Of a stretch of 18,213 bases of DNA, positions 9,236-18,200 are shown in pieces. The stretch is taken from assembly GCA_013054445.1 (NCBI GenBank), contig JAAMPI010001176.1, positions 1 to 18,213 of the forward strand. Reading direction: 5' to 3'. Source of the stretch: Cudoniella acicularis. Its lineage: Eukaryota; Ascomycota; Leotiomycetes; Helotiales; Helotiaceae. Below the pieces are notes generated by a model that was not told where the DNA came from, did not search any database, and saw only the letters and a program-made list of their open reading frames with translations. How positions within the stretch are numbered: position 1 is the stretch's first letter; every line of letters begins with the position of its first letter. Both the position numbers and the translations under genes were made by a program.

Positions 9236-9850
9236 ATGCTTTCAACCATGTCATCACCTCCTGGGAACCAGACTGCAACTGCACGGAATAAGCAAGCCGA
9301 CGCGACAGACCCAGGCATCAGTATCTCTTTCTTGACTTCTATTCACGCATCGACTCCTCCATCTCCCAACTCAACCTCCAAAAACGACACTTCCACAGCC
9401 AACGCCACATCCACACCGCCTTCAACATCCGGTATACTAGCCCCCCACGCCAACGACGCCCCAACCCCCGTCAACACTCCCTACCGCAGACAACGCAGAG
9501 ACACACACGAGCTCAACATCACCACCCGCTATTACAACACCGTTAACGGCCCCAGTGTTCTCGCTACCTCTTTCGGGTCCAGAATCTTTGCGTATGAATG
9601 GGAGGGGATCGAGAACGAGCCAATTCGAGTATTTCTTCTTTTCATGGCAGCGATCCTTTTTCTCTGTGTCCTTTTGCGCGTCTTGGTGTGTGTGCTTTGG
9701 GCTACGGGGCTGGTTTTGTTGGCTTTAGCTGTGGGAATCATTTTGGGAAGGGGATTGTATGTGCTATTTTTTTTATTTTTTTTTTATTTAGGGGTCATGG
9801 TAGCAGTGGTAGAGGTGACGAAGGAAGGGGGGGAAGGAATATTTAACTAA
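9236..9850 (+). CDS. Small Ser/Thr-rich protein with C-terminal membrane segments
   Basis: Unrecognised 204-aa protein. Residues 1-90 are low-complexity, rich in Ser, Thr, Pro and Asn with several N-x-S/T sequons and no signal peptide. Residues 81-90 are basic (YRRQRR). Strongly hydrophobic segments follow at about 131-150, 151-170 and 174-192. An in-frame second ATG at 9248 is possible. The third hydrophobic run is written by poly-T sequence that also fits an intron: GTATGT at 9757 to TTTAG at 9791 (35 nt). Splicing it would replace the last helix by a Gly/Arg-rich tail ending at 9846 (GHGSSGRGDEGRGGRNI). The N-terminal part has third-position C preference typical of fungal genes, which supports it being real. 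Function unknown. Confidence 0.5.
   Translation: MLSTMSSPPGNQTATARNKQADATDPGISISFLTSIHASTPPSPNSTSKNDTSTANATSTPPSTSGILAPHANDAPTPVNTPYRRQRRDTHELNITTRYYNTVNGPSVLATSFGSRIFAYEWEGIENEPIRVFLLFMAAILFLCVLLRVLVCVLWATGLVLLALAVGIILGRGLYVLFFLFFFYLGVMVAVVEVTKEGGEGIFN
9757..9791 (+). other. Candidate 35-nt intron (GTATGT...TTTAG)
   Basis: Consensus donor GTATGT, a poly-T tract, and a TTTAG acceptor. There is no branch-point word and the length is below the usual fungal minimum. Splicing keeps an open frame and gives a Gly-rich C-terminus instead of a third membrane segment. Confidence 0.3.
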
Positions 9851-10415
9851 TAGGGATTTAGGCTAATTGACAGATTTAGGCTGGATTTAGTTTAGATGTG
9901 TTTTAGGTTAAACGGTGTCATAGAGGATGGATGGGAGAGGGTACAGCAGGGCAAGCACGGTTAGCACCTATGAATTTTCCCTGCTTTCTACTTTGACTTC
10001 GATAAAAACACACAGGGTTACTGATCTCCACTCTACTAACTCTCTCCTTCTCTCTTCGCCCACTCGGTAGATTGTCCTTGGGAGAATTAGAATCTCTTTA
10101 AACCGAATACAGTCGCTCGTATTATATTTGCATAGGGGGTTGTTAGGCAGGATTAGGCAGTGCTGTGTCACATTTTACCAGTTACTTTTGGATTTGGGAA
10201 AGAAATAATCGGTATTTACTTTACCTTTTTACTGCCTAATTTACGTATAAAGGACATTGAAGAGAAGATAAGAAGCAATAAAAAAAACTTTCCACTAATA
10301 CCTGCGCCATTTTTAAATTTTGCCTACCTCGTATCCAACAACATTCCAATCTGGAATAATATAACAAACAAATTCTCCCTGAAGTGACAACCGGTATGCC
10401 TCCCTTGGGATGCCT
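9851..10415. other. AT-rich intergenic region between convergent genes
   Basis: Downstream region of both the small membrane protein and the minus-strand 762-aa gene. It contains short tandem echoes (GATTTAGGCT at 9855-9864 and 9873-9882; TTAGGCAG twice at about 10143-10160) and AT-rich sequence. No gene is supported; the 75-aa open frame at 10160 lacks any coding character. Confidence 0.4.
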
Positions 10416-12878
10416 CTAGCACGACGGCACATGGTCCTCTTCTATACCTAGCGACACCAAAAGCTCCTTAAACTTCTTTCCCTTAACTTCTGTTACAGCT
10501 TCAACCATTCGCTCGTAGACCGCTGCAGTAGGCAACTTCACTCGGATACACTTCCTAGGTTGCCGTCGCCATGGAAATTTCGCCGTAAACCACATTGACT
10601 CCTCTCTATATTTCTCTTCCTGGAACTCAGGAGTTTCTTTCTCTCTCTGCGGATGCACAACCCCTGAACTGCTAGTTTTGTTTAACGGAGTGTTTGCTTG
10701 GCTGAGAAATCTCGGACTCCAAGTGGGTGGGTCAATGTCTTCAGTTGACTTTATTTTGATTTGAAACTTGGGCCTTTGAGGGAGTTTGCTGGAATAATGT
10801 AGTCGCAACGGGAGCCCATGGCGGCTTGCAATTAAAGAGGCCAATATGCGGGGCGATTTCCGTGTTGGAATCCAGCCCATATTTGGGTCTTCTAGGGTTG
10901 GATCTTGCTTGAATTCGAAGTCTGACGTCTTGAATTGGTAAGGGTAAGTGAATGGAGGCTTGGTGGGATTTTTGTCGTCTGAAATGGATATAGTTGGTGA
11001 GTTTGCCGGCTTTTTGGTGGAAAATCCTTCGCTGCTAGTGGCTAAGGGGCCACTGGCTGGGTTTTCGGGACACTTCTTAGAGACATCCGCGGGTGGTTTG
11101 CTGGTAGTGTTTTCATTACCAATTTCGGAAGTTAGTTCGTCGCTAACTCTTTCTTGGACACTATTTGGATCGCCCTTGGAGGCAGTGGTGGCTGAGACTT
11201 GCTGGAGAACGACCTTGAAGCGTTCGCCTCTAGTTGTGTTAGAAATTTCTTCTTCAATTTCTATGTTTGGACCTTTCGGCATCTCCTTTCGCGTCACCAT
11301 GCCTGACCCGCGGTACCCCTCTGTTTCTGAATCAAATTCGGATTTCCTTGGTATTTCAGCATTGGCCGCATTGTGAAGCTTAGTCTCGGGAACAGAAGGT
11401 GTTTCGTCTTGAACTTTTGAATCCCGAGTTCCTCGGGAAAAGGTCGTTTTTTCCTGGTTTGCTTTGCTGACCTCCTGAAACACCACCACTTGTTGGATAA
11501 TGTCGGGAAGATTGGAGTCTGGCGTTATATTTAATGAAGTCAGACGGTCCTGGATTCGGTGGACCAGCTCAGCAGTCTCAACATCTTTCTCCAATTTAGA
11601 ATGGTAGCCAGGGACTTGGGGGCTGAAGCGGAGCCTCCATTGATCGATATAGTGAGAAACCTTGGGTCTTAAAATATGCTGCGACCAGAAAAGCATATTT
11701 TCGATGATGCGACAGAACTGAAGAGCATCCCAGGTCTTGCTAATGCAACCATTCCAGATAGTTATGGCATTCTACTCGACTATTAGATTTATTGCAAAGG
11801 GGTTATTTCAAATGGGGAAATGTACGTGGTCTCTAATTTCCTCATTGACAATTTCGGAAAACACGAGTGAGAATTTTATCTTTGGCCCAACGGCGGTGAT
11901 AGCGATCACTGGTGGAATATGCTCGTCATCTTGCTTCGAATTTGCAAACATTGCCAGCTTCTCGGTCATAGAGAGAGCACCAGATGCAGCGTGAAGTGCT
12001 GAGTCCTCCATTTCTTCACTGGAAACTGTATTGTCTTCTGGGGTCAGCTGAAGGATGCACCAAGGAAAACATAGTTGTTCAGACTGATTTCCAGTGCGGA
12101 ACTCTTTCGGCTCCGTAGATTTACTCCAGGAGCAGGCTGCTGAAGAATGGAGGCCGTGTTCAGCAAGCTGCGAAAGTGTATGCCTATTGAAATTTTGGAA
12201 TGAAGGATCGCTACCAAAACCATTGCGTGGCGGATTTTTCGAAGAGATGATTGGAAAGGCAAAGTATAAGTCTGGGTTCGGGTTTGAAAGAGAAGGATGA
12301 AAAGGGTTTAAATTCTTGTCCCAAACTTCCTTCTCAGCACTGTGGATCGTTAGCTATGAATTCAAAAACCTGAAGCGGCTCTCAGAAATTTGTACTCACC
12401 ACCCAACTGGATTCCTATATGAGCTACAGATATTGTCAGCAACCTCAAAAATAGAAAATTTTGAACTTCAAGCTTTGGCGTACCTGGTACAGCAATCGTC
12501 TACTCGGCTCATAATCGCATCCCGAAATAGTCTTCTCCAATCGTCATCAGTGGCAAATCTGCTCTCCAATTTCTGTGCACCATCCGCAAGTCCCGTCGCA
12601 CTCTCAAGAAATTCGATATCTCTAGCACGCTGTGAAGCCTTTGCGCCATCAACCTTCATCGCAGACAGCGGAATTTCATCAACATCTTCCTCGTCTCCCA
12701 GGACAATCAGCAATGCCTCAAGGCCCACAAAATGGTCGAAGTCCAGAAGGCCATCCTGCACTGAAATCACATGCGCTGGAACGCTCTCGGGATCCGAATC
12801 CTTGTCATCGCCGTCATTTGCGGGGTAGGTACCTCCATAGGAGTCGGCGCCCCTGGGCAAATTGAGTTCCGGAAGCAT
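10416..12878 (-). CDS. Conserved fungal protein of unknown function, possible degenerate PD-(D/E)XK-like core, long disordered C-terminal half
   Basis: Four exons on the minus strand (12878-12484, 12423-12400, 12339-11826, 11771-10416) give 762 aa. The introns are 60, 60 and 54 nt with CTGAC, CTAAC and CTAAT branch sites, and all phases agree. Exon 2 is a 24-nt microexon. Residues 1-131 are acidic, with a helical stretch (DDDWRRLFRDAIMSRVDDCC). The core (about 145-360) has motifs I recall from uncharacterised fungal proteins: NPDLYFAFPI, FPWCILQL (231-238), HIPPVIAITAVGP (280-292) and IIENMLFWSQHILRP. In relatives, as remembered, the FPW segment continues V-V-E-x-K, resembling a nuclease motif; here it reads I-L-Q-L-T, so catalysis is doubtful. 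Residues ~370-640 are polar, Ser/Pro/Lys/Glu-rich and probably disordered. A basic segment (PWRRQPRKCIRVKL) and a short helical end follow. Function unknown; the nuclease link is low-confidence inference. Confidence 0.72.
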
Positions 12879-13562
12879 TGCGATTGATATTACTTAACAA
12901 AACACCTCGAAAGAATGTATGAAGTGATGAAAATCGATTTAAGCCATGAAACAGCTTGTTTCTTGGAAGCGCTCCGAGGGTGTATGCGTTGTGCCTCATG
13001 TCGGGGTGACTGGGATGTTGATCCGCAGCCAATCAATTATCCCCAAAGCAAGCACGGTGTCTTCGGTTTCAAGGGTTTATCCCGGCTTACTGTGATACGT
13101 AGGGTTACACAATGTTTCTGATCGGAAAGATTATTTTCCATTTCGCGATCCTTCCTGGGGAATGAAGTCTTCAAATCTGCTGTGATGAGCACTAATGACA
13201 ACACTTCAAAGAATAAACACTATATTGTTGCGAAAAGGGAGATACGGAAATTTCAATGTAGCCTGGATATATTTAACTTCATCATTCACCAGAATAGGTA
13301 CTTTTTAAATTTATCATCGTTTAATTATTTTGAAGTGTTATATGTATGACTGCGAAGCGAACAGCTGATGCCAGCCCTATTGTTAATAGTCACAGAAAAT
13401 ACCCGATCGAGTAATCGTAAGCTTGAAGGTTTCAACGCACACTGAAACTTGCTAACAATACAATTGTTGTGTGAAGTGGAGAGATCAATTGCTAAAATCT
13501 CTACTGCTACCGTACAATGTAGTGACCTGGATGTTGGTCCCGTTTGTACACAAGTGCTCCAG
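12879..13562. other. Intergenic region upstream of the 762-aa gene and downstream of the BTB gene
   Basis: No gene is supported. It is AT-rich in the middle (about 13190-13340). The overlapping minus-strand frame at 13325-13636 is not in the BTB frame and has no recognisable content. The left end should hold the promoter of the minus-strand 762-aa gene; no clear TATA box is seen. Confidence 0.4.
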
Positions 13563-14896
13563 TTATGAAAACGGTTCCTCGAAACTTCTCCCCAGCTTGG
13601 CACGTTGGGCTGAAAGATGGTTCCGGTGAGACGCAAGAACTGGATTTAAGCGTGATTCCTTTAGCATCGTTCTCATCTTACTGCCTAAAAACTTGATGGG
13701 ATTGCAATCCCAATGAGTACCATATCCTGGTCCACTAGCGTAGTCGTGAAGATGATCAAGTCTGCGGTCAAGATTTCCCAGCGACCTTTCGAGATCGTCA
13801 ACGCTGCGAGGGTATTCCTCGGGGGTTCTTTCTGGCCACAACCCCATTTCAGTCAACCTCATAATAAGAGAACCATAAGTAACAGCATCGCAGGTTGGCT
13901 TTTTATCGCGACACTTGATTTTGAACCTGGTCTCAGCGTCCGCCCATTCTATTCTGCCTTTCGTCGGACAGAACTCATTTGCAACACTATAGACATGGTC
14001 CAGAAGAATCTTGAGCTCTTTCCTTCGACATTCATTAATGCTTTCTATTTATTTGTTAGTACCTGCTTTTTTACTTGTCGACTCTAAAAGTTCCATAATC
14101 ACTCACCAATGATACCCGGAGGCCAATAGGATCTGCTTTTTCTGCCAAAGTTATTAATCTGGGGCTCCCCATCCCTAAAACCCATCTTTCTAATTAACGT
14201 CACTGCAGTAGTTCGGAATATTCCTTCCCGCCCAAAAACCCAGGCAATAAAAAGCCATTGTCCTGGGCTCCATAGGGACGCATCCTCCTCATCCTTAAGC
14301 CAACCTTCCAGCCACGGCTGAACTAGGCTAACACAGTCGTACATATCGCAAAGCACTGCCATCTCAAACATTTTGCTTCTCCAAGAGAGATCCCTGGGCC
14401 CGGGGATGTTCTGGAATCTAAGGTGTACTATTCTTAATAGCACTAGAAGTGCTTCGCCGTCGTCGTCGCGAAGATCCAAGGGCTTGGGGGTGTGGTTTGG
14501 GACGTGCGATGTCAAAGTCTGCTGAAAGCTTCCATCAAGCCTCGTCTTTTTGTGCGGTCGCTCCGTCGTGGTGATGGCGCTGTCGTCTTCTTCTTGGCTT
14601 GGTCTCTCTGTGGCGGTTCCATCATTCCCAGTGACCAGTTCCTCCGCATAGCGCGCCACAGTACCAGCTTTATCATTGGCATCTCTGTCGTTCGTGTCCT
14701 GAATCAGCGGGAACGGAGGGAAAAGGAACTTCTTCCAAACAGGACTCGCAAGAGACATCGCACTCGAGGAAACAAGCCCAACCACTTCTTGGCCTTTGTA
14801 TGTTGCAAAGAGTGTAGTATCGCCATCGAAGGTAAACTTTGCGTTGGTTGCAGCGTCGGCTGGTTTCAAGGGTGAGCTAGTGTCAGATTCGTCCAT
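13563..14896 (-). CDS. BTB/POZ-like protein, copy 1 of a divergent pair
   Basis: A 423-aa protein from exons 14896-14107 and 14044-13563. The 62-nt phase-1 intron has a GTGAGT donor, CTAAC branch site and TAG acceptor. Start 14896 is chosen because the longer open frame begins with TTG, the ATG context is good (ACACAAAATGG), and the paralog also begins Met-Asp. The BTB-like fold is suggested by FTFDGDTTLFATYKG (21-35), VSSSAMSLASPVW (42-54, the classic 'substrate is ASP' region), LDLRDDDGEALLVLLRIVH (140-158) and the DMYDC helix (184-188) followed by QPWLEGWL. An acidic, Ser/Thr-rich insert (about 65-135) splits the domain. The second exon encodes a family-specific tail with TYGSLIMRLTEMGLWP. 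BTB proteins are protein-interaction adaptors, some for cullin-3 ligases; no second known domain is seen, so the role is open. Tail and intron match the neighbouring paralog. Confidence 0.8.
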
Positions 14897-15751
14897 TTTG
14901 TGTTGTTGACGGTGCAGAGAGCAGGAAGTCCAAGGTGTCAAAGGAAAGGTTTGTGGGAACTCGGGACGAAGAGAGTCTGTTTTCTGGGGGAAATAAGCGA
15001 GCTACATTGTAGTTACCTAGCAAACCCAAATTGAATCGTACGAAGTGAAAAATATTTTCTCATGCGCTGCCTGAATACTTGAAGTAGCCGTCGAAATGAT
15101 ATTCACAAGTTGCAACAGCTCCCTGAAAAAGTGCACATAATATCATGCTCTCAAAGTAATCACTTATCTTTTATCAGTACCAGATAAATATAAAATAATT
15201 GCAATATCTGACATCTAGCCAGAATTTAGCTGTAAAGTGTGGTTTGGCCGAAAGGGGTTATCTAACCGAGGTTTTGTTCTCATAACGTCAGTTGACTTCA
15301 CAAAAAGGAACCTAAAGAACTTGAGTATTACTTGTATAGGTCTATCCAAGAATCTTCCTATCTAAGAGTTGCTAAATTTATCTGGTTCCTCAGCAATAAT
15401 TGGCTGCTTTATAAACTCCAGTGAATTGTCTTGTTTTACCTCATGCTCTAAAATATAATATACCAATGTTCAAAATGCAAGAATTATAGAGTGTACTTCA
15501 CTTTTTGTGTCTGAAAAAGCTCCTTGGGACCTCATTGTAAATTCACATTCTTCTTAAGTTCAGTATCATTGAGACTGAAGTGAATTGTTTAACAAAAACA
15601 AGTTCGGAAAGATATGCTTGATACGCGAGATAAACTCATGTGTATCGAATTCCCCTTCTCCAAAAAAGGTCTTCCGAGCCACGATCTATCCGACAAGTCC
15701 TTCCCCAGTCACCTTTGCACCTAGAAACCTCACTGCCCTGTGCGAGGTAAC
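14897..15751. other. Shared upstream region of the two divergent BTB-like genes
   Basis: 855 nt with no gene, AT-rich, between the two start codons. It holds several GATA-factor core sites: TTATCT 15164-15169, TTATCAG 15171-15177, AGATAA 15183-15188, TTATCT 15258-15263 and 15378-15383, and AGATAA 15628-15633. No strong TATA box is certain. Co-regulation of the pair is plausible but unproven. Confidence 0.5.
15164..15188. promoter_or_regulatory. Cluster of three GATA-type sites
   Basis: Three WGATAR cores within 25 nt (TTATCT, TTATCA, AGATAA) in the middle of the divergent promoter. Such clusters are typical of nitrogen-regulatory or siderophore GATA factors in fungi. The local AT richness makes chance occurrence possible. 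Confidence 0.3.
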
Positions 15752-17173
15752 ATGGATGACCAAGATGCTACCGCCCCTCCTGCTCCTAGGCGGATTCCAA
15801 GAACTCGCAAGAGGCTACCATTGGCTATGAGTGAAGAAGTCAACAAAAAGTTCATCTTTCCCAACGCCGATCTCATGCTTCTTGCGACCTACGAAAAACG
15901 ACCAGTCAAGGGCAAAGTCTCGTCGGTGGCCATGTCGCTCGCAAGTCCTGTCTGGCAAAAGTTCATCTTCCCGCCATTCGTGCCATTCCAAGATGTCGAT
16001 AAACCAAAGGATGAAAGAAACACCGAGATTGAAGAAGAACAAGACGATAATGGTCAGGCTGGCTTGCGACCTCACCCACCAGCAGACCCACCAGCAGATC
16101 GACCAAAGCAATTGCGCTTGAGCAACGGCGGATACATGGTACAAGAGTTGGACTTTCGCGAGGATAACGGCGCTGCGCTTTTAGTACTTCATCAGATCGC
16201 ACATTTGCAATTCCGAAACATTCCTTTCAGGCTGCCTGACAGATTTGGCTGCCCATCCTACATCTTTAACAAATTGGCTAGCATGTGTGATCTGTATGAT
16301 TGCGCATCATTGGTCAAACCCTGGGTGGAGAATTGGGTCGTTGCCGCACAAGATGGACCGCGCTCGGCAGATCATGTTGCCTGGTCTTGCTGTCATACTG
16401 TTGATAATGGCAAATGGCTCTTCATTGATTGGGTTTTTGGGAGAGAGCAAAGCTTTGAGGAAGGCGCCAAATGTGCTGTGAGAAAGATTTATGTCAGACG
16501 TTATCTTGACGGCACCCTCAGATATAAGATTGGATCCCGAAACTTCCCAAAACTAGCACCACCTGGACTTCTAGGTAAGCAATTTTTTCAATTGCCTTAA
16601 TAAAGATCACCACTATATTTACCTTGCATATTCAGTCCTCCTGGGATTCGACCCTTGGACAAATTTTTACGTTGATGCTTGAAAATCTACTTACAATAAA
16701 GCATTTGCTGACTTGGATCTACAGAAAACCTTCTTAAGCATCGTTTGCGAGATATCAAGGCCTTACTCGACATCGTTTACGCCCACGAAAAAAGAATTAC
16801 TGAGGGAGTCAAGGAAGAATTTGGGTGGTCACAACCAATAGTCTGCAATCACTACAACCGGTCCTGCGAGGCAATTATTTACGGGTCACTCGTTCTCGAG
16901 CTGACGAGTTTAAAATTGTGGCCAGCTATCATCGAACATGAATACTCTGAAAGCGTGGAGGAACTTGCGGAGTCGCTTCAAAACATGACCATTCATCACA
17001 TTGGGCCTACGAAGGATTTGTTCGATGGCAAGATTGAAACTCATGAGAATTGCGGAGGAATCAATATTAGAGAGCAAGTTCAGGAGTATATGGTCAAGCA
17101 GGCAGACCCCGTTCTCCCTCATCATCGCGAGCACATGCGAATCCAGAGAGAGAGGTTTGAGCCAGCTAAATGA
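15752..17173 (+). CDS. BTB/POZ-like protein, copy 2 of a divergent pair
   Basis: A 423-aa paralog of the minus-strand gene, from exons 15752-16574 and 16725-17173. The phase-1 intron (GTAAGC...CAG, CTGAC branch site) is 150 nt, much longer than others in this window. The longer open frame starts at a GTG, so the ATG at 15752 (MDDQD) is taken, matching MDESD of copy 1. Shared blocks are FIFPNADLMLLATYEK (34-49), KVSSVAMSLASPVWQKF (55-71), LDFREDNGAALLVLHQIAHL (133-152), DLYDC (180-184) and KWLFIDWVFGRE (221-232; QWLFIAWVFGRE in copy 1). After the intron come IKALLDIVY and IYGSLVLELTSLKLWP. Differences are a longer basic N-terminus (RRIPRTRKR), a short tandem PPAD repeat in the acidic insert, and an ~11-residue insertion (HVAWSCCHTVD). 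Function unknown beyond BTB-like protein interaction. It is apparently intact. Confidence 0.8.
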
Positions 17174-17489
17174 AGGACATTTGCGACAGGACTGACATGA
17201 ATTCTGAGTCACACGTACCGAAGGAATTTTGTTTGGCCTGGTTTACAAATGGGTAGAAGCGTAGGAGAGTGCAAGGGGGTTGGATAGCTTGGAGGTTGGA
17301 GTAGAGATTTGAGTTGTGGATACAAGATCGATGGTAAAAGTAACGCAGCAACACTCAAAAACCGTCACAGGAGCAGAAATGGTTTGGTTGGCATGACATA
17401 ATACATTAGTTCTCGTCGTAGATGCAAGGCTATCCAAAGTGTCCTCTCAATAAAAGATGCTCGTTCAATGGATTTCTTTTCACAATTTC
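17174..17489. other. Non-coding stretch between BTB copy 2 and the transposase relic
   Basis: No gene is seen. Its right part could be further decayed transposon sequence, but I cannot recognise codons beyond the relic described next. Confidence 0.4.
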
Positions 17490-17648
17490 CTAGCTTGAAA
17501 ATTTCTCTCGGGAGGCGGTTTTGCTTTAGGCGCGTCGTATTAGCGTAGACAGAGTAAGACTATACTTTTTAGCGATAGTAATATAATTAGGGTCTAAAGA
17601 GCTTTTGATTTCGGCTAAAGCCTTCTATATATCTTGTTCGTTGACCAT
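17490..17648 (-). pseudogene. Decayed N-terminus of a pogo/Fot-type transposase
   Basis: Read on the minus strand from ATG at 17648, about 53 codons match the N-terminal helix-turn-helix (psq/CENP-B type) of fungal pogo/Fot-like DDE transposases: MVNEQDI, KALAEIKSSLDPNYITIAKK, then YSLTLSTLIRRA and KTASRE. Stop codons interrupt it at codons 8 (TAG), 41 (TAA) and 53 (TAG). The TAGs are explained by C-to-T changes of Gln codons, as expected from RIP. The DDE catalytic part is missing from the window, so only a 5' fragment survives. Family membership rests on remembered sequence pattern; the frame itself is directly readable. Confidence 0.65.
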
Positions 17649-17673
17649 TTTATAAGGAATTAAAGATAGTGGG

Positions 17674-18033
17674 GTGTTGCAAATAAGCGGGCGTTGTGTA
17701 CTAGCAGGACCTCGAGTACATACCGATCTCTTATCCTTTTTATCTTCTGCCCCCGAAGAAACCGTCACATCTGACCTCGTATTCAAGATACACACGCAGC
17801 TATCAGCCATAACAAAGGAAGGAGAAGTAACAAACCCCTACACGGAAGAACTAACCCTCACCATCAAGCCCGACCCGGAGACCAAGACGCACCCTCTCTT
17901 CCCCTCCTTCTCCTCTCCACTATTACCAGAACCCACTCTCCTTACACCAGCGCCAGAACCTGCGGAACCCAAGCCCGCAATCACCATCAGCCTCCCAAAT
18001 CTCAACCCCAAAGAATTCGCACATTTCACTTAA
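17674..18033 (+). pseudogene. Coding-like open frame without ATG (possible 3' exon remnant)
   Basis: About 119 codons are open from a stop at 17653-17655 to TAA at 18031-18033, but the frame contains no Met codon. From about 17750 the composition becomes C-rich at third positions like real fungal exons here, and the product is Pro/Glu/Thr-rich toward its end (KPDPETKTHPLF, PEPTLLTPAPEPAEPKP). The sequence before it is AT-rich, TA-rich transposon-derived DNA. It could be the 3' exon of a gene cut off by the element, or a chance open frame. No known domain was recognised. Confidence 0.3.
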
Positions 18034-18071
18034 ACACCTATACAATCCTCACCCTCAACTAGGCTGCGTGA

Positions 18072-18200
18072 TGGGTAGTGGGTAGTACCCATTACCCGCG
18101 GGCTACCTACCACGGGTACTACCTACCCGTGGGTGGGTAGTGCCCGCGGGTGGGTATAGTTTCTCTTACTCCTATATNGGTACCCGCGGGTACCCGTATA
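18072..18200. repeat. GGGTA/TACCC palindrome cluster
   Basis: Dense overlapping copies of GGGTA and its complement TACCC, often as TACCCGCGGGTA-like palindromes. A perfect 16-nt palindrome (GGTACCCGCGGGTACC) spans 18179-18194. With its flanks, 18173-18200 is a 28-nt imperfect palindrome if N at 18178 is G. Another pair of arms (about 18073-18090 and 18114-18128) could pair as a stem-loop. The ambiguous base at 18178 lies inside the cluster, as expected where sequencing passes a strong hairpin. It is unlike TTAGGG telomere repeats. Confidence 0.7.

Noticed and set aside
10948..11376. A 142-aa plus-strand open frame.
   Set aside because: It is the antisense shadow of the Ser/Pro-rich last exon of the 762-aa gene.
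12044..12262. A 72-aa minus-strand open frame.
   Set aside because: It overlaps the 762-aa gene's exon 3 in another frame and has no recognisable content, while the exon-3 frame carries the conserved motifs.
12300..12339. An apparent frameshift at the start of the third exon of the 762-aa gene.
   Set aside because: It came from miscounting a four-T run. With the run read correctly, the canonical CAG acceptor at 12340 leads in frame through NPFHPSLSNPNPDLYFAFP, and the gene is intact.
13325..13636. A 103-aa minus-strand open frame as a separate small gene.
   Set aside because: It overlaps the 3' end of BTB copy 1 in another frame, has no motif, and lies in AT-rich downstream sequence.
16636..16658. 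In the long intron of BTB copy 2, the reverse strand reads like a tRNA T-arm (GGGTCGAATCCC followed by AGGAGG).
   Set aside because: The stem does not pair properly, the loop is one base short, and no D-arm, anticodon arm or A box is found at the right distance. At best it is a tiny tRNA-derived fragment.
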